A DNA stretch of 64,000 bases from CAZDCD01 sp964503885 (GTDB taxonomy: Bacteria; Bacteroidota; Bacteroidia; Bacteroidales; UBA10428): NCBI GenBank assembly GCA_964503885.1, contig CAZDCD010000014.1, positions 1 through 64,000 on the forward strand. Direction: 5' to 3'. A program made the translations under genes and the position numbers. Below, one piece after another: positions 22,615 to 32,055 of this stretch. How positions within the stretch are numbered: the first letter of the stretch is position 1; each line of letters opens with the position of its first letter. The notes beneath the pieces were generated by a model. The model was not told the origin of the DNA, did not search any database, and worked only from the letters and a program-made list of their open reading frames with translations.

Positions 22615-23895
22615 TCATATGATCATTCCCGCACAAACTGTTTCGTTTGTACCCTCTTCAATTAAGATCAGGCTTCCGGTGGTACGGTTTTTCCGGTAAG
22701 AATCATAGCACAACGGGTGGGTTGTTCTAATGGTTACCTGTCCTATTTCATTCAATCCGACATTCTTATCGTCAAAGTTCTTTTCAAGGTTATTGATATT
22801 TACCTTAAAATTTACATCCCTGATAACACATTTTGCATCCCTGGTGGTATGCTTTATTGCATATTTCCCGCCCAGCTGCATGGGCTTTTCATTCAGCCAG
22901 CATATCATCATGGTGATATCCTGTCCTACCTGCGGCAGGTTATTCTCTTTTACGATCATATCACCGCGGCTGATGTCGATATCGTCCTCAAGTGTGAGTG
23001 TAACCGATTGGGGCGGGAAGACTCTTTGAAGCTGACCGTTCATGGTTTCAATCGATTTGATCGTGGTATTCAAACCCGACGGAAGAATGGTAACTTTGTC
23101 ACCGGGCTGAAATATCCCGCCGGAAACCCTTCCTGCATATCCCCTGAAATCATGAAATTCATCCGACTGGGGCCGTATCACATACTGAACCGGTAATCTT
23201 GGATCGGTAAAATTCCGGTCGCTGCTGATATGCAGGTTTTCAAGAAGGTACATAAGCGTCGGACCGTCATACCACTTCATTTTTACCGAACGGTCCACCA
23301 CATTGTCGCCTTTAAGCGCACTTATCGGAACGAATCGTATGTCCTTTATATCGAGTTTGCTTGAGACCTGTTCAAAATCCTGCCTGATCTTCTCGAATAT
23401 TTCTTCCTTATAGTCCACCAGGTCCATTTTGTTCACGCAAATTACCAGGTGCGGAATTTGCAGAAGTGATGCAATAAAGGCATGACGAAGGGTTTGCTCG
23501 ACAACCCCGTTTCTCGCATCAATAAGGGTTATGGCTGCATTTGCCGTAGATGCGCCGGTCACCATATTTCGTGTATATTGCACATGCCCCGGTGTGTCGG
23601 CGATGATAAATTTTCTCTTGGGCGTGGCAAAATAGCGGTACGCCACATCAATAGTAATGCCCTGTTCCCTTTCAGCCCGGAGGCCGTCGGTCAGCAATGC
23701 CAGGTTTATATGTTCTTCACCACGCTTTATACTGGCACGTTCAATGGCTTCAAGCTGATCCTCAAAAATGGCTTTGCTGTCGTACAGCAATCGTCCGATC
23801 AACGTGCTTTTTCCGTCATCCACGCTGCCCGCTGTGGTGAACCGGAGCAATTCCATATTCAGGTATCCGGTTTGTGCTTCTTTAAAATCTTTCAT
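22615..23895 (-). CDS. cysN: sulfate adenylyltransferase subunit 1 (CysN)
   Basis: The GTPase subunit of ATP sulfurylase, which makes adenylyl sulfate (APS) with CysD. From the start at 23895 the protein has 426 residues with GSVDDGKS (23-30), DTPGH (100-104) and NKMD (155-158), followed by EF-Tu-like beta domains. It has no fused APS kinase; that activity is encoded separately as cysC. An ATG at 23904 is in frame but lies in repeat C sequence, so I prefer 23895. Cotranscription with cysC and cysD would have to cross the repeat at 23899-24040. Confidence 0.92.
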   Translation of the reverse strand: MKDFKEAQTGYLNMELLRFTTAGSVDDGKSTLIGRLLYDSKAIFEDQLEAIERASIKRGEEHINLALLTDGLRAEREQGITIDVAYRYFATPKRKFIIADTPGHVQYTRNMVTGASTANAAITLIDARNGVVEQTLRHAFIASLLQIPHLVICVNKMDLVDYKEEIFEKIRQDFEQVSSKLDIKDIRFVPISALKGDNVVDRSVKMKWYDGPTLMYLLENLHISSDRNFTDPRLPVQYVIRPQSDEFHDFRGYAGRVSGGIFQPGDKVTILPSGLNTTIKSIETMNGQLQRVFPPQSVTLTLEDDIDISRGDMIVKENNLPQVGQDITMMICWLNEKPMQLGGKYAIKHTTRDAKCVIRDVNFKVNINNLEKNFDDKNVGLNEIGQVTIRTTHPLCYDSYRKNRTTGSLILIEEGTNETVCAGMII

Positions 23896-23898
23896 TCG

Positions 23899-24040
23899 GT
23901 TCAACGTTCAAAGTTTGTCCATTTATGAACTCAGTTTAGTCTCAAGTATCTACAGTTATTACGAGGAGCAAAGCGACGAAGTAACCCACCGTTATGGTGA
24001 ACGAATCACTCTGAAAACCGCTTACCCCTTACTGATTACT
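23899..24040. repeat. dispersed repeat family C, copy 1, inside the cys operon
   Basis: The cysD-cysN gap is filled by a repeat also present at 30245-30395. The core (23955-24010) contains ATTACGAGGAGC and GCGACGAAGTAACCC, an imperfect palindrome, then CCGTTATGGTGAACG. The side next to cysN has GTTCAAAGTT-type heptamers. It contains no gene. It could act as an RNA hairpin that modulates cysN expression. Confidence 0.75.
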
Positions 24041-24946
24041 CTAAAAGTATCCCTCCTTCTTCCGGTCTTCCATGGCCGAATCCGAGCGCTTATCATCGTA
24101 CCTTCCTCCCCGTTCGGTAACCCTTGTTGCAGCCACCTCCCTGATAATCTCCTCGAGTGTGGTCGCCCTCGACAGGGTTAAGCCCGTACATGTGATATCT
24201 CCGATGGTACGGCAACGGACATCCATAAGTTCAGCCTTTTCGCTATCTTTCATAGCCATGAAAGGGGCTTTGGCCAGCCAGACGCCATCGCGGTTGAACA
24301 CCTCGCGTTTATGGGTGAAATACAGGTCGGGAATTTCCACGTCCTCCATGTAAATATATTGCCATACATCCATTTCAGTCCAGTTGCTCAGCGGAAAAAC
24401 CCTGAAATGCTCGCCCATTCTTTTCTTTCCATTGAATATGTTCCAGAGTTCCGGGCGCTGGTTTTTGGGGTCCCACTGTCCGAATTCATCACGGTGGGAA
24501 AAAAACCGTTCTTTGGCCCGCGCTTTTTCTTCATCCCGTCTTCCTCCGCCCAGGGCTGCATCAAATTTAAATTCTTCAATGGCATCGAGCAGGGTAACCG
24601 TTTGCAGCACATTTCTGCTCGCGTTGATCCCGGTTTCCTCAACAACCCTGCCTTTATCGATGGTGTCCTGTACCAGCCTGGCAATACAGGTTCCCCCTGT
24701 TTTTTTCATCAGTTGGTCGCGAAATTCAAGTGTTTCCGGGAAATTGTGCCCGGTGTCGATATGCAGCAATGGAAACGGGACCCTGGCGGGCCAGAATGCT
24801 TTTCTGGCGATATGATACATTACGATTGAATCTTTACCACCTGAGAAAAGAAGGGTTGGCCGTTCAAACTGGGCTGCCACCTCACGGATCACATAAATCG
24901 ATTCGGCCTCAAGTTCCCTTAGGTGATTAATGGTATACTTCTCCAT
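24041..24946 (-). CDS. cysD: sulfate adenylyltransferase subunit 2 (CysD)
   Basis: The catalytic subunit of ATP sulfurylase, 301 residues. The PP-loop SGGKDS is at 35-40, followed by LHIDTGHNFPETLEFRD and the ALGGGRRDEEKAR motif; the C-terminus ends in the usual RGGRYDDKRSDSAMEDRKKEGYF-type tail. Length is normal. It starts 3 nt after cysC and, together with CysN, forms APS from sulfate and ATP. No APS/PAPS reductase gene is in the window, so the APS may serve assimilation or sulfation elsewhere. Confidence 0.93.
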   Translation of the reverse strand: MEKYTINHLRELEAESIYVIREVAAQFERPTLLFSGGKDSIVMYHIARKAFWPARVPFPLLHIDTGHNFPETLEFRDQLMKKTGGTCIARLVQDTIDKGRVVEETGINASRNVLQTVTLLDAIEEFKFDAALGGGRRDEEKARAKERFFSHRDEFGQWDPKNQRPELWNIFNGKKRMGEHFRVFPLSNWTEMDVWQYIYMEDVEIPDLYFTHKREVFNRDGVWLAKAPFMAMKDSEKAELMDVRCRTIGDITCTGLTLSRATTLEEIIREVAATRVTERGGRYDDKRSDSAMEDRKKEGYF

Positions 24947-24949
24947 AAT

Positions 24950-25561
24950 TCATCTTTTATACGCAATCAATGGCGACAGGTGATCAAATAATTTCTGTAT
25001 GCCTTCTTCAATAGTCAACAAATCTGTCTTTATTTCAACTTCGGGATTTACCGGTGGCTCAAACGGTGAATTTATTCCGGTGAAATCCTTGATCAGTCCC
25101 TGCCGGGCAAGAGTATACAGGCCTTTTGCATCGCGTTTTTCACATGTTTTTAACGGGGCATTCACATACACTTCAATAAAATCGGCATCACCTACAATGG
25201 AGCGCACCAGCTCTCTGGCTTTAAAAGTCGGGCTGATGAATGCATTTATGGTGATGATGCCACAACCCGTCAGGAGCCTCGATATTTCAGCAATTCTTCT
25301 GAGGTTTTCAACCCTGTCCTGAATGGAATAACCGAGGTCCTTATTCAGTCCTGAGCGCACCACATCCCCGTCAAGCACCTGCGACAGGTAACCATGTTCA
25401 GTAAGTTTATTTTCAAGTCCTGCAGCCAGGGTACTTTTACCGGCACCCGATAACCCACACATCCATACTACTTTGGCATGCTGATTCAGCAATGCCTCTT
25501 TCGGGGCCTTAACCGACTCCCGGCTTAACTGTGGCGTGAGTGTCTGAATATCGTGTAACAT
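24950..25561 (-). CDS. cysC: adenylylsulfate kinase (CysC)
   Basis: APS kinase, producing PAPS from APS and ATP. The protein has 203 residues: a leader of about 30 residues, the P-loop GLSGAGKST (36-44), LDGDVVRSGLNKDLGYS, and the FIEVYVNAPLKTCEKRDAKG segment. It is the first gene of cysC-cysD-cysN. A -7-like element lies 29 nt upstream. Its presence as a separate enzyme explains why CysN is not fused to a kinase domain. Confidence 0.92.
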   Translation of the reverse strand: MLHDIQTLTPQLSRESVKAPKEALLNQHAKVVWMCGLSGAGKSTLAAGLENKLTEHGYLSQVLDGDVVRSGLNKDLGYSIQDRVENLRRIAEISRLLTGCGIITINAFISPTFKARELVRSIVGDADFIEVYVNAPLKTCEKRDAKGLYTLARQGLIKDFTGINSPFEPPVNPEVEIKTDLLTIEEGIQKLFDHLSPLIAYKR

Positions 25562-25589
25562 GCCCGGATGTTTCAGTTTTTTTAAGGTG

Positions 25590-25623
25590 CAAATATAATA
25601 AAAACCAAAGAACCGAGGGCAAA
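25590..25623 (-). promoter_or_regulatory. putative cysCDN promoter
   Basis: On the minus strand TATATTTG (complement of 25590-25597) matches TAnnTTTG. A TTTG (complement of 25620-25623) lies 22 nt upstream, slightly farther than the usual 19-20. It sits 29-62 nt before cysC. The rest of 25562-25784 shows nothing else. Confidence 0.4.
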
Positions 25624-25784
25624 TTAATCCTGTATACCGTCAGCATTTGTCCGGAGATACGGAAACTACCGCAGCATTATTATGCCGAATTCCCAAGGGG
25701 TTTACAGGCAACAGGAATTTATAAGATATCCGGTGCTTTTTCGTCAGGCGACATGTTATGCAAGTTATTTAACAAAACCTGGTG

Positions 25785-28700
25785 TTAACGGATAATAAAA
25801 GAGCGGGTGATTTTCCAGGTACCTTGTTGAACCTGAATAAAGTAATAGCCATTTTCAGGATCAGGAAGATCAATTTGTTCTTCAAACGAATCGTTGGTTT
25901 TGAAGAATTCTTGAGAATATACGATTTTCCCATCGAGACCAATTATATTGGCAATAAAATTGCCGGTCAGTCCGGATGTAAAGGAAAATGTAAATTTACC
26001 GGTGTTCGGATTCGGGAATAAGGTGATACCGGCCGGTTTTTCCAGCGTTGTTTCAGGAGTATTTACCATAGTCAGATCGAGTGACCAGATACCTCTGCCG
26101 TGAGTAGCCACAATAAGCGTATTATCCTGTACCGTCAATTGCCAGACAGATACGGCAGGCAGTCCATTATCTGCAAAATGCCAGGTCAATCCGTTATCGG
26201 TCGATTCAAAAATACCGATCTCTGTCCCTGCCCATATTGTTTGGGTATTGTATGGCATTACCAGCAGGCAGTTAACCATAACATCAGGAAATCCGTTATT
26301 GCTGGTATCGTTGGTACCAAAACCGGAAATATCCTCCCAGTTTTGTCCGAAATCAGTGGTGCGGAGAATCTTCGGCTTTCCCTGGAGCGAAAACAGGGCA
26401 AAGGCTGTTTTTTTGTCGGTTGGGTGGGTTGCCAGTCCGCTGATGTAACCCAACTCCACGTCTTTGAAATTCGGTACGGAATCGAAACTGTCACCACCGT
26501 TCCCGGAAAGAAACAGATGCAGGTCGGGATCGGCATACATTCCTGCTCCGGCCCAGACAACAGAATCGTTTGCAAATGAAACTTTAACATTATGCTGGTT
26601 GGTGACTGTTTCGTTAATTGTCCAGCCATCACCGATGGGAATGGTTTCCCATTCAAAACGTCCCATTCCGAAATTATTATGTCTGAATACCCCTTTACTT
26701 CCGACAGCAAATACCCTGTCGGGTTTTGTTGCCGAATTGGAAAGCCGGGTGATGAACGGTCCGTCGCCATTTATTCCCTGGGATGCCCGTATCCATGTTT
26801 CTCCACCGTCGTTGCTTGAATAAATGGCATTGTTATAGGAACTGCCGAGGATGCGGTGTTTATTTATGGGATGCCATAACGCTTCGAATCCGTCACCGCC
26901 GATCCTGCTTTCATATTGAGAGCTACTGGTAGCACTCTTGTTTGACGGGGACTGCCAGGTACCGTTGTCCTGCATCCCTCCGATATATTCCTGTGCACCG
27001 GGTTTTTTTGCCACACCGTAAAATTGCGTGGTGATATAACCGCTGTTGATCTGCTGCCAGGTCCTGCCCTCGTTATAGGAGAGGCCCAACCCCCCGTCAT
27101 TTGCTTCAAGAAGCATGTATTGCTGGTTTGCCAAATCCGTAATCAGCGGAATGATTGCATGATGGTCGACGTGAAGGTTGCTGTTTTTCCTGTAGTCGGC
27201 AAGCACAGTCACTATGCTTTCACTGTTCATAAGGTTGAAAGTGCCGTATTTAATATCGATGACAGCCTCGGGGAGGTTATTCCCGTTCCATACCGAATCT
27301 TCGGGTAGTGTGGGCCAGAAAAAATAGAGCAGCTTGTAGGTATGTCCTCCCTGTTTGGCAATTTTGTCTGAAGGTGCTGTTGAATCATAAGGTACTGCCT
27401 GAACAAAGATATATTCCCTTCCTGATACCTCATCTTCAGGATCGCGTTCAATAAGGTTGAAGCTGCCGTCCCCTTCCTGGTCTCTGAATGAAATCATGAG
27501 TTGCCTGTTATTATCAGTATCCCAGGCTTCAAAAGGAACATCAATATAATCCCGGTAAGTATATTCTTCGGCCGGAACTCCTGCTCCTTCGCCTTCGGGA
27601 ACTGTAAACCTGTGTGCTTTCTGATGGATGCCGCTTCCAAACCTGATCTCAACAGAGGACCAATCGCTGGAAAGAATCTCTACGCCGTCTTCTTCATCAC
27701 CAGTTGACATGCCTCCGCCCAGGAATCTGCCACCGAAATTTATAAATTTCATGAACGAAGCTGTTCCGATGGTATCTGCCCGTAAAACCTGCGGTTCGCT
27801 GGCACTAATTCCGGGTTTAAATTCAATCTTTCCGAAGTCGACTCCTGCCACAAATACAATATTGTCATCAAAGGGATGCACTGCTATGATATCGTTAAAC
27901 CACCCCTGGTTTCCAAGAAAATTGGTGGGTGATACGAATTTGCTCCAGTTTTCACCGCCATCCGATGACATGTAAATGTGTGTTTCAAGCTGTGCCAGAC
28001 CGCTTTCAAATCCCACAGCCTCAACGCTGGTATAGATCTTTTCCGGATTTAAAGGGGAAATAGCCAGGTGAAACCTGCCTCCTTCTCCGATCCCTTTCAG
28101 TGATCTCACCCACGTATTACCTGCATCGGATGATTTCAGGATTCCGAGGTCATAGGCCGCTCCGTAAAGTGTATTGAAATTTTGTGGAGCTGCAACGATA
28201 TCCTGAACCGCATACCCTTCGTTATACACATTTTGCCAGGAATCTCCTCCGTTTACCGACTTGTATATTCCGGTATTGGTTCCTGCAACCACAATATTTT
28301 CGTTTGACGGATCCACAACAACAACATTCACATACTGAAAATCCTCATTTTTTACTGTCGATAAGAGTTGCGTCCATGAATTCCCCCGGTTGGTGCTTTT
28401 AAAGATCCCGTTTCCGGCTACCATTCCCACGCCGCCGTATCCCTCACCTGTTCCCGCATATATGATATTATGGTTTGTGGCAGCCATAGCCAGAGCCGAA
28501 GTTGACAGGTTTGGAAAGTCAGGTGACAGATCCTGCCATGTCTGGCCTCCGTCAGTGGTTTTCCAAATGCCTCCGCTGGCAGATCCGGCATACCAGGTTT
28601 TAAAGGTATTGTCATCAGGATCTACGAGCAGGCTCCTTGTACGTCCCCCCACATTACCTGGACCTCTCTGAACCCAGGGATAAGCAGCTTTTGCTGATTT

Positions 28701-28952
28701 TACCCGGGCAAATCCTGATTTTGCTTTTCTGAGTTCATCGAATTTATAATTCATTCCATACCCAGACTTGCTTTTTCCGATAGGAGTGGATACATCGTGA
28801 AAATACCTGGCGAACATACCAGGGTTATCATATCCCTGTTCCTCAAAAGGTTCCATGGTATCGCGGGCATGATAGATAATGGCCAGTATCAGAAAAATTC
28901 CCCCTATTCCCACCAATACTGCCGTATATTTTCTCAATCTCATGGTAATCAT
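25785..28952 (-). CDS. large secreted BNR/sortilin-like beta-propeller protein with T9SS sorting domain
   Basis: A 1055-residue secreted protein. Residues about 8-28 are a signal or anchor segment. Then come many repeats of the BNR/VPS10 type such as GIFKSTNRGNSWTQL and GIYKSVNGGDSWQ, found in sortilin-like propellers and some glycosidases. The last 75 residues (ITLFPNPNTGKFTFSFTS start) are a type A T9SS sorting domain, so it should be exported and anchored at the cell surface. No catalytic residues are evident. It is the last gene of the second SusC/SusD locus, so it may bind or trim the ligand. Confidence 0.85.
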   Translation of the reverse strand: MITMRLRKYTAVLVGIGGIFLILAIIYHARDTMEPFEEQGYDNPGMFARYFHDVSTPIGKSKSGYGMNYKFDELRKAKSGFARVKSAKAAYPWVQRGPGNVGGRTRSLLVDPDDNTFKTWYAGSASGGIWKTTDGGQTWQDLSPDFPNLSTSALAMAATNHNIIYAGTGEGYGGVGMVAGNGIFKSTNRGNSWTQLLSTVKNEDFQYVNVVVVDPSNENIVVAGTNTGIYKSVNGGDSWQNVYNEGYAVQDIVAAPQNFNTLYGAAYDLGILKSSDAGNTWVRSLKGIGEGGRFHLAISPLNPEKIYTSVEAVGFESGLAQLETHIYMSSDGGENWSKFVSPTNFLGNQGWFNDIIAVHPFDDNIVFVAGVDFGKIEFKPGISASEPQVLRADTIGTASFMKFINFGGRFLGGGMSTGDEEDGVEILSSDWSSVEIRFGSGIHQKAHRFTVPEGEGAGVPAEEYTYRDYIDVPFEAWDTDNNRQLMISFRDQEGDGSFNLIERDPEDEVSGREYIFVQAVPYDSTAPSDKIAKQGGHTYKLLYFFWPTLPEDSVWNGNNLPEAVIDIKYGTFNLMNSESIVTVLADYRKNSNLHVDHHAIIPLITDLANQQYMLLEANDGGLGLSYNEGRTWQQINSGYITTQFYGVAKKPGAQEYIGGMQDNGTWQSPSNKSATSSSQYESRIGGDGFEALWHPINKHRILGSSYNNAIYSSNDGGETWIRASQGINGDGPFITRLSNSATKPDRVFAVGSKGVFRHNNFGMGRFEWETIPIGDGWTINETVTNQHNVKVSFANDSVVWAGAGMYADPDLHLFLSGNGGDSFDSVPNFKDVELGYISGLATHPTDKKTAFALFSLQGKPKILRTTDFGQNWEDISGFGTNDTSNNGFPDVMVNCLLVMPYNTQTIWAGTEIGIFESTDNGLTWHFADNGLPAVSVWQLTVQDNTLIVATHGRGIWSLDLTMVNTPETTLEKPAGITLFPNPNTGKFTFSFTSGLTGNFIANIIGLDGKIVYSQEFFKTNDSFEEQIDLPDPENGYYFIQVQQGTWKITRSFIIR

Positions 28953-28966
28953 CTCCCTGTTTCTTT

Positions 28967-29566
28967 TTATTTTTTGTTAAGCATACTTTGGTACTCCGTA
29001 TCTTCGAATCCGGTTTTTCTGAATGCTTCAACAATCACTGCATCGAATAAAGCCATCTGGTCGTCATAGAAGCCCACAATGAGGTACAGTACATCGGAAT
29101 CTGCATGCTGAAGAATCTGGCCGGATACTGATACATAAGCAATACCGTAAATTCCGTGATTGATCAGATCGAGCTGTTCAGCGAGCCTTGCTTCGATAAA
29201 TTTGTCATTGATGCCAGCCCTTACCCGCACACCCGAATTATACAGGTTGTTGATGATCACTTTGCCTGTGCTGTTTGGGTCGAGCGCGGTTGTAAGATCA
29301 TACTTATCACTGCCTGCAGTAATTTCCAGAAGATTGATGAAATTTTGAAAACCTGCAGTTGATGAAAGGTCAAAATCGTTAATGGTATCGATCACCGTCA
29401 GGTAATTATCTTTGGTAAGCTGGTAATCAGCAGCAATCCAATTCCCTGCAAGCTTATCGGGATAGCCGTTCTGGAAGTCGATCTCATAGTCCTGGTCATT
29501 GCACGCAACCAGGCCGCATGTAATGCAAAAGACCGTTGTAATCAGTATGTTATAATGTGATTTCAT
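28967..29566 (-). CDS. hypothetical lipoprotein, fourth member of the SusC/D locus
   Basis: A 199-residue lipoprotein with a lipobox Cys22 (GLVAC). The mature part begins NDQDYEIDFQNGYPDKLAGN followed by WIAADYQL, an arrangement found in small Bacteroidota outer-membrane lipoproteins encoded after SusD genes (compare 37381-37911 in the first locus, which begins after its Cys with KLAGEW-like KMAGEWYVIG). The shared opening and position suggest paralogues that bind the outside of the SusCD complex. It is 24 nt downstream of the DUF5012-type gene. Confidence 0.65.
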   Translation of the reverse strand: MKSHYNILITTVFCITCGLVACNDQDYEIDFQNGYPDKLAGNWIAADYQLTKDNYLTVIDTINDFDLSSTAGFQNFINLLEITAGSDKYDLTTALDPNSTGKVIINNLYNSGVRVRAGINDKFIEARLAEQLDLINHGIYGIAYVSVSGQILQHADSDVLYLIVGFYDDQMALFDAVIVEAFRKTGFEDTEYQSMLNKK

Positions 29567-29589
29567 CGACTAATCCGGTGTATTCAAAG

Positions 29590-30243
29590 TTAATCAATTT
29601 TCCTCCATGTAACCGGCACTTCAACACCGGTATTCGGCGGATCGAGTAAAATAACCGACCAGGCCAGGATAGTTTTTGTGTATGAACCTTCCGATACATC
29701 ATACCTGCCGAAATATCCCTCACCCGGTAAAAGAACGAGGTTGTTTTCACCCAGATCAACAAATCGTCCCGGCATTGGTGCCCCCGGGAATCCAAGTACA
29801 TCTTCTGACTTATAGAGACCTTTATCATCTATCCGTGTTACCCGCGATTCGGTATATCCGAATATATTGGCTGAATAGGTACCCGCAAGGTTATTGTTGC
29901 TCACATCTTCATAGGTCACTGCAACAATTCGCTCTGCAGTTTTTGAGAATCCTTCGGTATTTTCAGCATAATACTGTATGATATAAATGCCGGGCTCGTT
30001 TAGTGAATCAGGTGGTTGGGATAAATAGTACCAGTTTACCGGTTCTCCGTTCACCAATACCCGTATACCCGGATCGGTATATTTGACATTGCTTTGCACG
30101 TATGAAATAAAATTACCTCCAATAAATTCAAATTCAGGCAGGTAGGTGACATGCGACACATCGGCAGTATCGTCCCAGTGGTCACAACCGGCTGTGATCA
30201 GGAGAATTGTCAGAAAAATACCGATATATATCCTTTGTTTCAT
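29590..30243 (-). CDS. DUF5012/BT_2262-like lipoprotein
   Basis: A 217-residue lipoprotein (Cys20 in TILLITAGC). It has an immunoglobulin-like domain with the pattern EFIGGNFISYVQ, then DPGIRVLVNG and IYIIQYYAENTEGFSKTAER, a fold known from B. theta BT2262, and a C-terminal part with NNLAGTYSANIFGY. The paralogue at 37942-38646 shares these features. The start at 30243 (MKQRIY) is preferred; an upstream in-frame ATG at 30264 lies in repeat C. It probably belongs to the surface complex built on the SusC/D pair. Confidence 0.75.
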   Translation of the reverse strand: MKQRIYIGIFLTILLITAGCDHWDDTADVSHVTYLPEFEFIGGNFISYVQSNVKYTDPGIRVLVNGEPVNWYYLSQPPDSLNEPGIYIIQYYAENTEGFSKTAERIVAVTYEDVSNNNLAGTYSANIFGYTESRVTRIDDKGLYKSEDVLGFPGAPMPGRFVDLGENNLVLLPGEGYFGRYDVSEGSYTKTILAWSVILLDPPNTGVEVPVTWRKID

Positions 30244-30244
30244 T

Positions 30245-30395
30245 CCAAAAAGTTCAAGGTTCAAAGTTCAGAGTTGGTCAATTCATGATTTCAGTTTGGC
30301 CTTAAATGTTTATTGTCATTACGAGGAGCGTAGCGACGAAGTAACCCGCCGTTATAGTAAACGCATCACACTGATCTAGCGATTACCGAATGTCA
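30245..30395. repeat. dispersed repeat family C, copy 2, inside the SusC/D operon
   Basis: Related to 23899-24040. The shared core (30315-30370) reads ATTACGAGGAGC, GTAGC, GACGAAGTAACCC, then CCGTTATAGTAAACGC. The end nearest the downstream gene has GTTCAAGGTTCAAAGTTCAG heptamers. As with copy 1 it fills an intercistronic gap immediately upstream of a gene start, in the same orientation. Confidence 0.75.
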
Positions 30396-30426
30396 TCTCT
30401 TCTTCGCCATATATCTCCCTCATGCT

Positions 30427-32052
30427 TCAATCAACCTTTGTATCCCACCATATATTTTCATATACTTCCTTTTTATCGGGCGTATTCGGATTTCCGGAAT
30501 ATTCCGATTCGGGGAAAATAAGCCTTTTAGGAAATTTACCGCTGGTCACATTATTCACAGAAATGGTAAATTCACCGGGCACATAGTCATCGTTGTTTCC
30601 GGCTACTGCGCTGACCTTCGGAAAATGTGTGCGGTTATGTTCAAGAAACGTCTCAATACTCTGAATGCCCGCCAGGCAAATCCATTTCTGCATGATGATC
30701 GTTTCCAGGAACTCTTCCAGGGGACTACCCTCGGGAGGAAATTCATAGGGTTGTCCGGGTTTGTAAAATTCTTCTGCCAGGTTAATAATATCCTGAGGAT
30801 CTGAAGTTGGTGTAAGCAGCAGGCGGATAAAAGATGCCTGAACGGCTTCCTGATACAGATCTTTTGCAGTGCTGTATGTTTCCACATCGTATCTTATTAT
30901 AGCTTCTGCCTGCAGAAGATCGGATTCACACAATGACATCAGGTATACCGGGTTGAAAGGTGACATAACCGGTTTGCTGTAACTGGCGCTGTTGGTACCT
31001 GTCGGTTCTTCGGGATCCCTGTAGTTACCCTGGATGAGTGCCTTATGTCCGCCCCCGTTCTCAGGAAAATCAAACATGGCATCAAGCCTTTCGAGGTCAC
31101 CCTTATCACTCAGGCAGGAATATAGGGTATTGCTCATCACCAGGTTGGGATTATTTCCCAGAAACCTTATCTCGGTTTCATATAGCGGATTTGCTCTTCC
31201 GGTTTCGTTGGCAAACTGGGTCATTGCTGCATCGGATGAAAGGAACTGTACATCGGGGTCGCTGAACAATCCGGTGATGCCGGCCTCAGCTGCCTCCGGT
31301 CTTGCATATACTTCCCGGAGATAAATTTTTAGCTTGAGGGTATTGGCAAACTGTTTCCAGCGGTCGATGTTCCCCGAAAACAGAAGATCTTCGGTGCCGA
31401 CCTCTTCAACTGTTTCCGATTCAAAATCTCTTGACAGGGCAAAATCCAGTCTTACAACCAGGCTGTCGTATATATCCCTGCCTTTTTCAAAATGCGGTGC
31501 GATCGTGTTCTCATCACCCTTCAATGCTTCGGAAAAGGGGATTTCATCATACAGATCGGCCAGCAGTTGAAAGGTATAGCATTGCATTACCGTGGCAATG
31601 AGGTAATAATTCCAGTTTTGTTTCTTCAGGGCAAGGATCCTGATGTATTCAAAGTTCTTCAGCGCTCCGCTGTAAAGCTCACCATACTGGTTGTTATCAA
31701 AAGTACTGCTGTTGATGTCATATGAATCAAGTCCGCTGTATTGCGATGCACCCAGTGATTGGGTCCAGTGCTGCGACCAGAGTGCACCCAGAACCTGGTA
31801 TCTGCCTCCATAAACATATGCTATAGAGGAGATCCCGGCTGCAAGGGTCAATTGTTCATTTGCCTGATCGGGATTATTCGGATCCTCGTTGATATCGAGC
31901 CAGTCGTTGCAGGAACTAAGTAACAATAGGAAAATGAACAGGATAGAATAGGTACTATTAAATGTTTTATTGCCTTTCCCCCTAACTCCTGTATCAAAGG
32001 GAGAAACAGTTTTGAGGTTATATGAATTATTCATGTTCATTTTTAAAACCAA
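30427..32052 (-). CDS. SusD/RagB-family outer-membrane lipoprotein (locus 2)
   Basis: The surface lipoprotein that caps the SusC barrel and captures the ligand. The mature protein starts at Cys48 (LLLSSC) with the WLDINEDPNNPDQA opening typical of RagB/SusD, and the family TPR-like helices follow (ATVMQCYTFQLLADLYDEIP, SLCESDLLQAEAI). The leader is unusually long: 30 or so residues precede the hydrophobic core and include SPFDTGVRGKG, which looks repeat-derived. It starts 3 nt after its SusC gene. The similarity to the peptide-binding BT2263 pair suggests an oligopeptide ligand. Confidence 0.9.
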   Translation of the reverse strand: MVLKMNMNNSYNLKTVSPFDTGVRGKGNKTFNSTYSILFIFLLLLSSCNDWLDINEDPNNPDQANEQLTLAAGISSIAYVYGGRYQVLGALWSQHWTQSLGASQYSGLDSYDINSSTFDNNQYGELYSGALKNFEYIRILALKKQNWNYYLIATVMQCYTFQLLADLYDEIPFSEALKGDENTIAPHFEKGRDIYDSLVVRLDFALSRDFESETVEEVGTEDLLFSGNIDRWKQFANTLKLKIYLREVYARPEAAEAGITGLFSDPDVQFLSSDAAMTQFANETGRANPLYETEIRFLGNNPNLVMSNTLYSCLSDKGDLERLDAMFDFPENGGGHKALIQGNYRDPEEPTGTNSASYSKPVMSPFNPVYLMSLCESDLLQAEAIIRYDVETYSTAKDLYQEAVQASFIRLLLTPTSDPQDIINLAEEFYKPGQPYEFPPEGSPLEEFLETIIMQKWICLAGIQSIETFLEHNRTHFPKVSAVAGNNDDYVPGEFTISVNNVTSGKFPKRLIFPESEYSGNPNTPDKKEVYENIWWDTKVD

Positions 32053-32055
32053 TGG

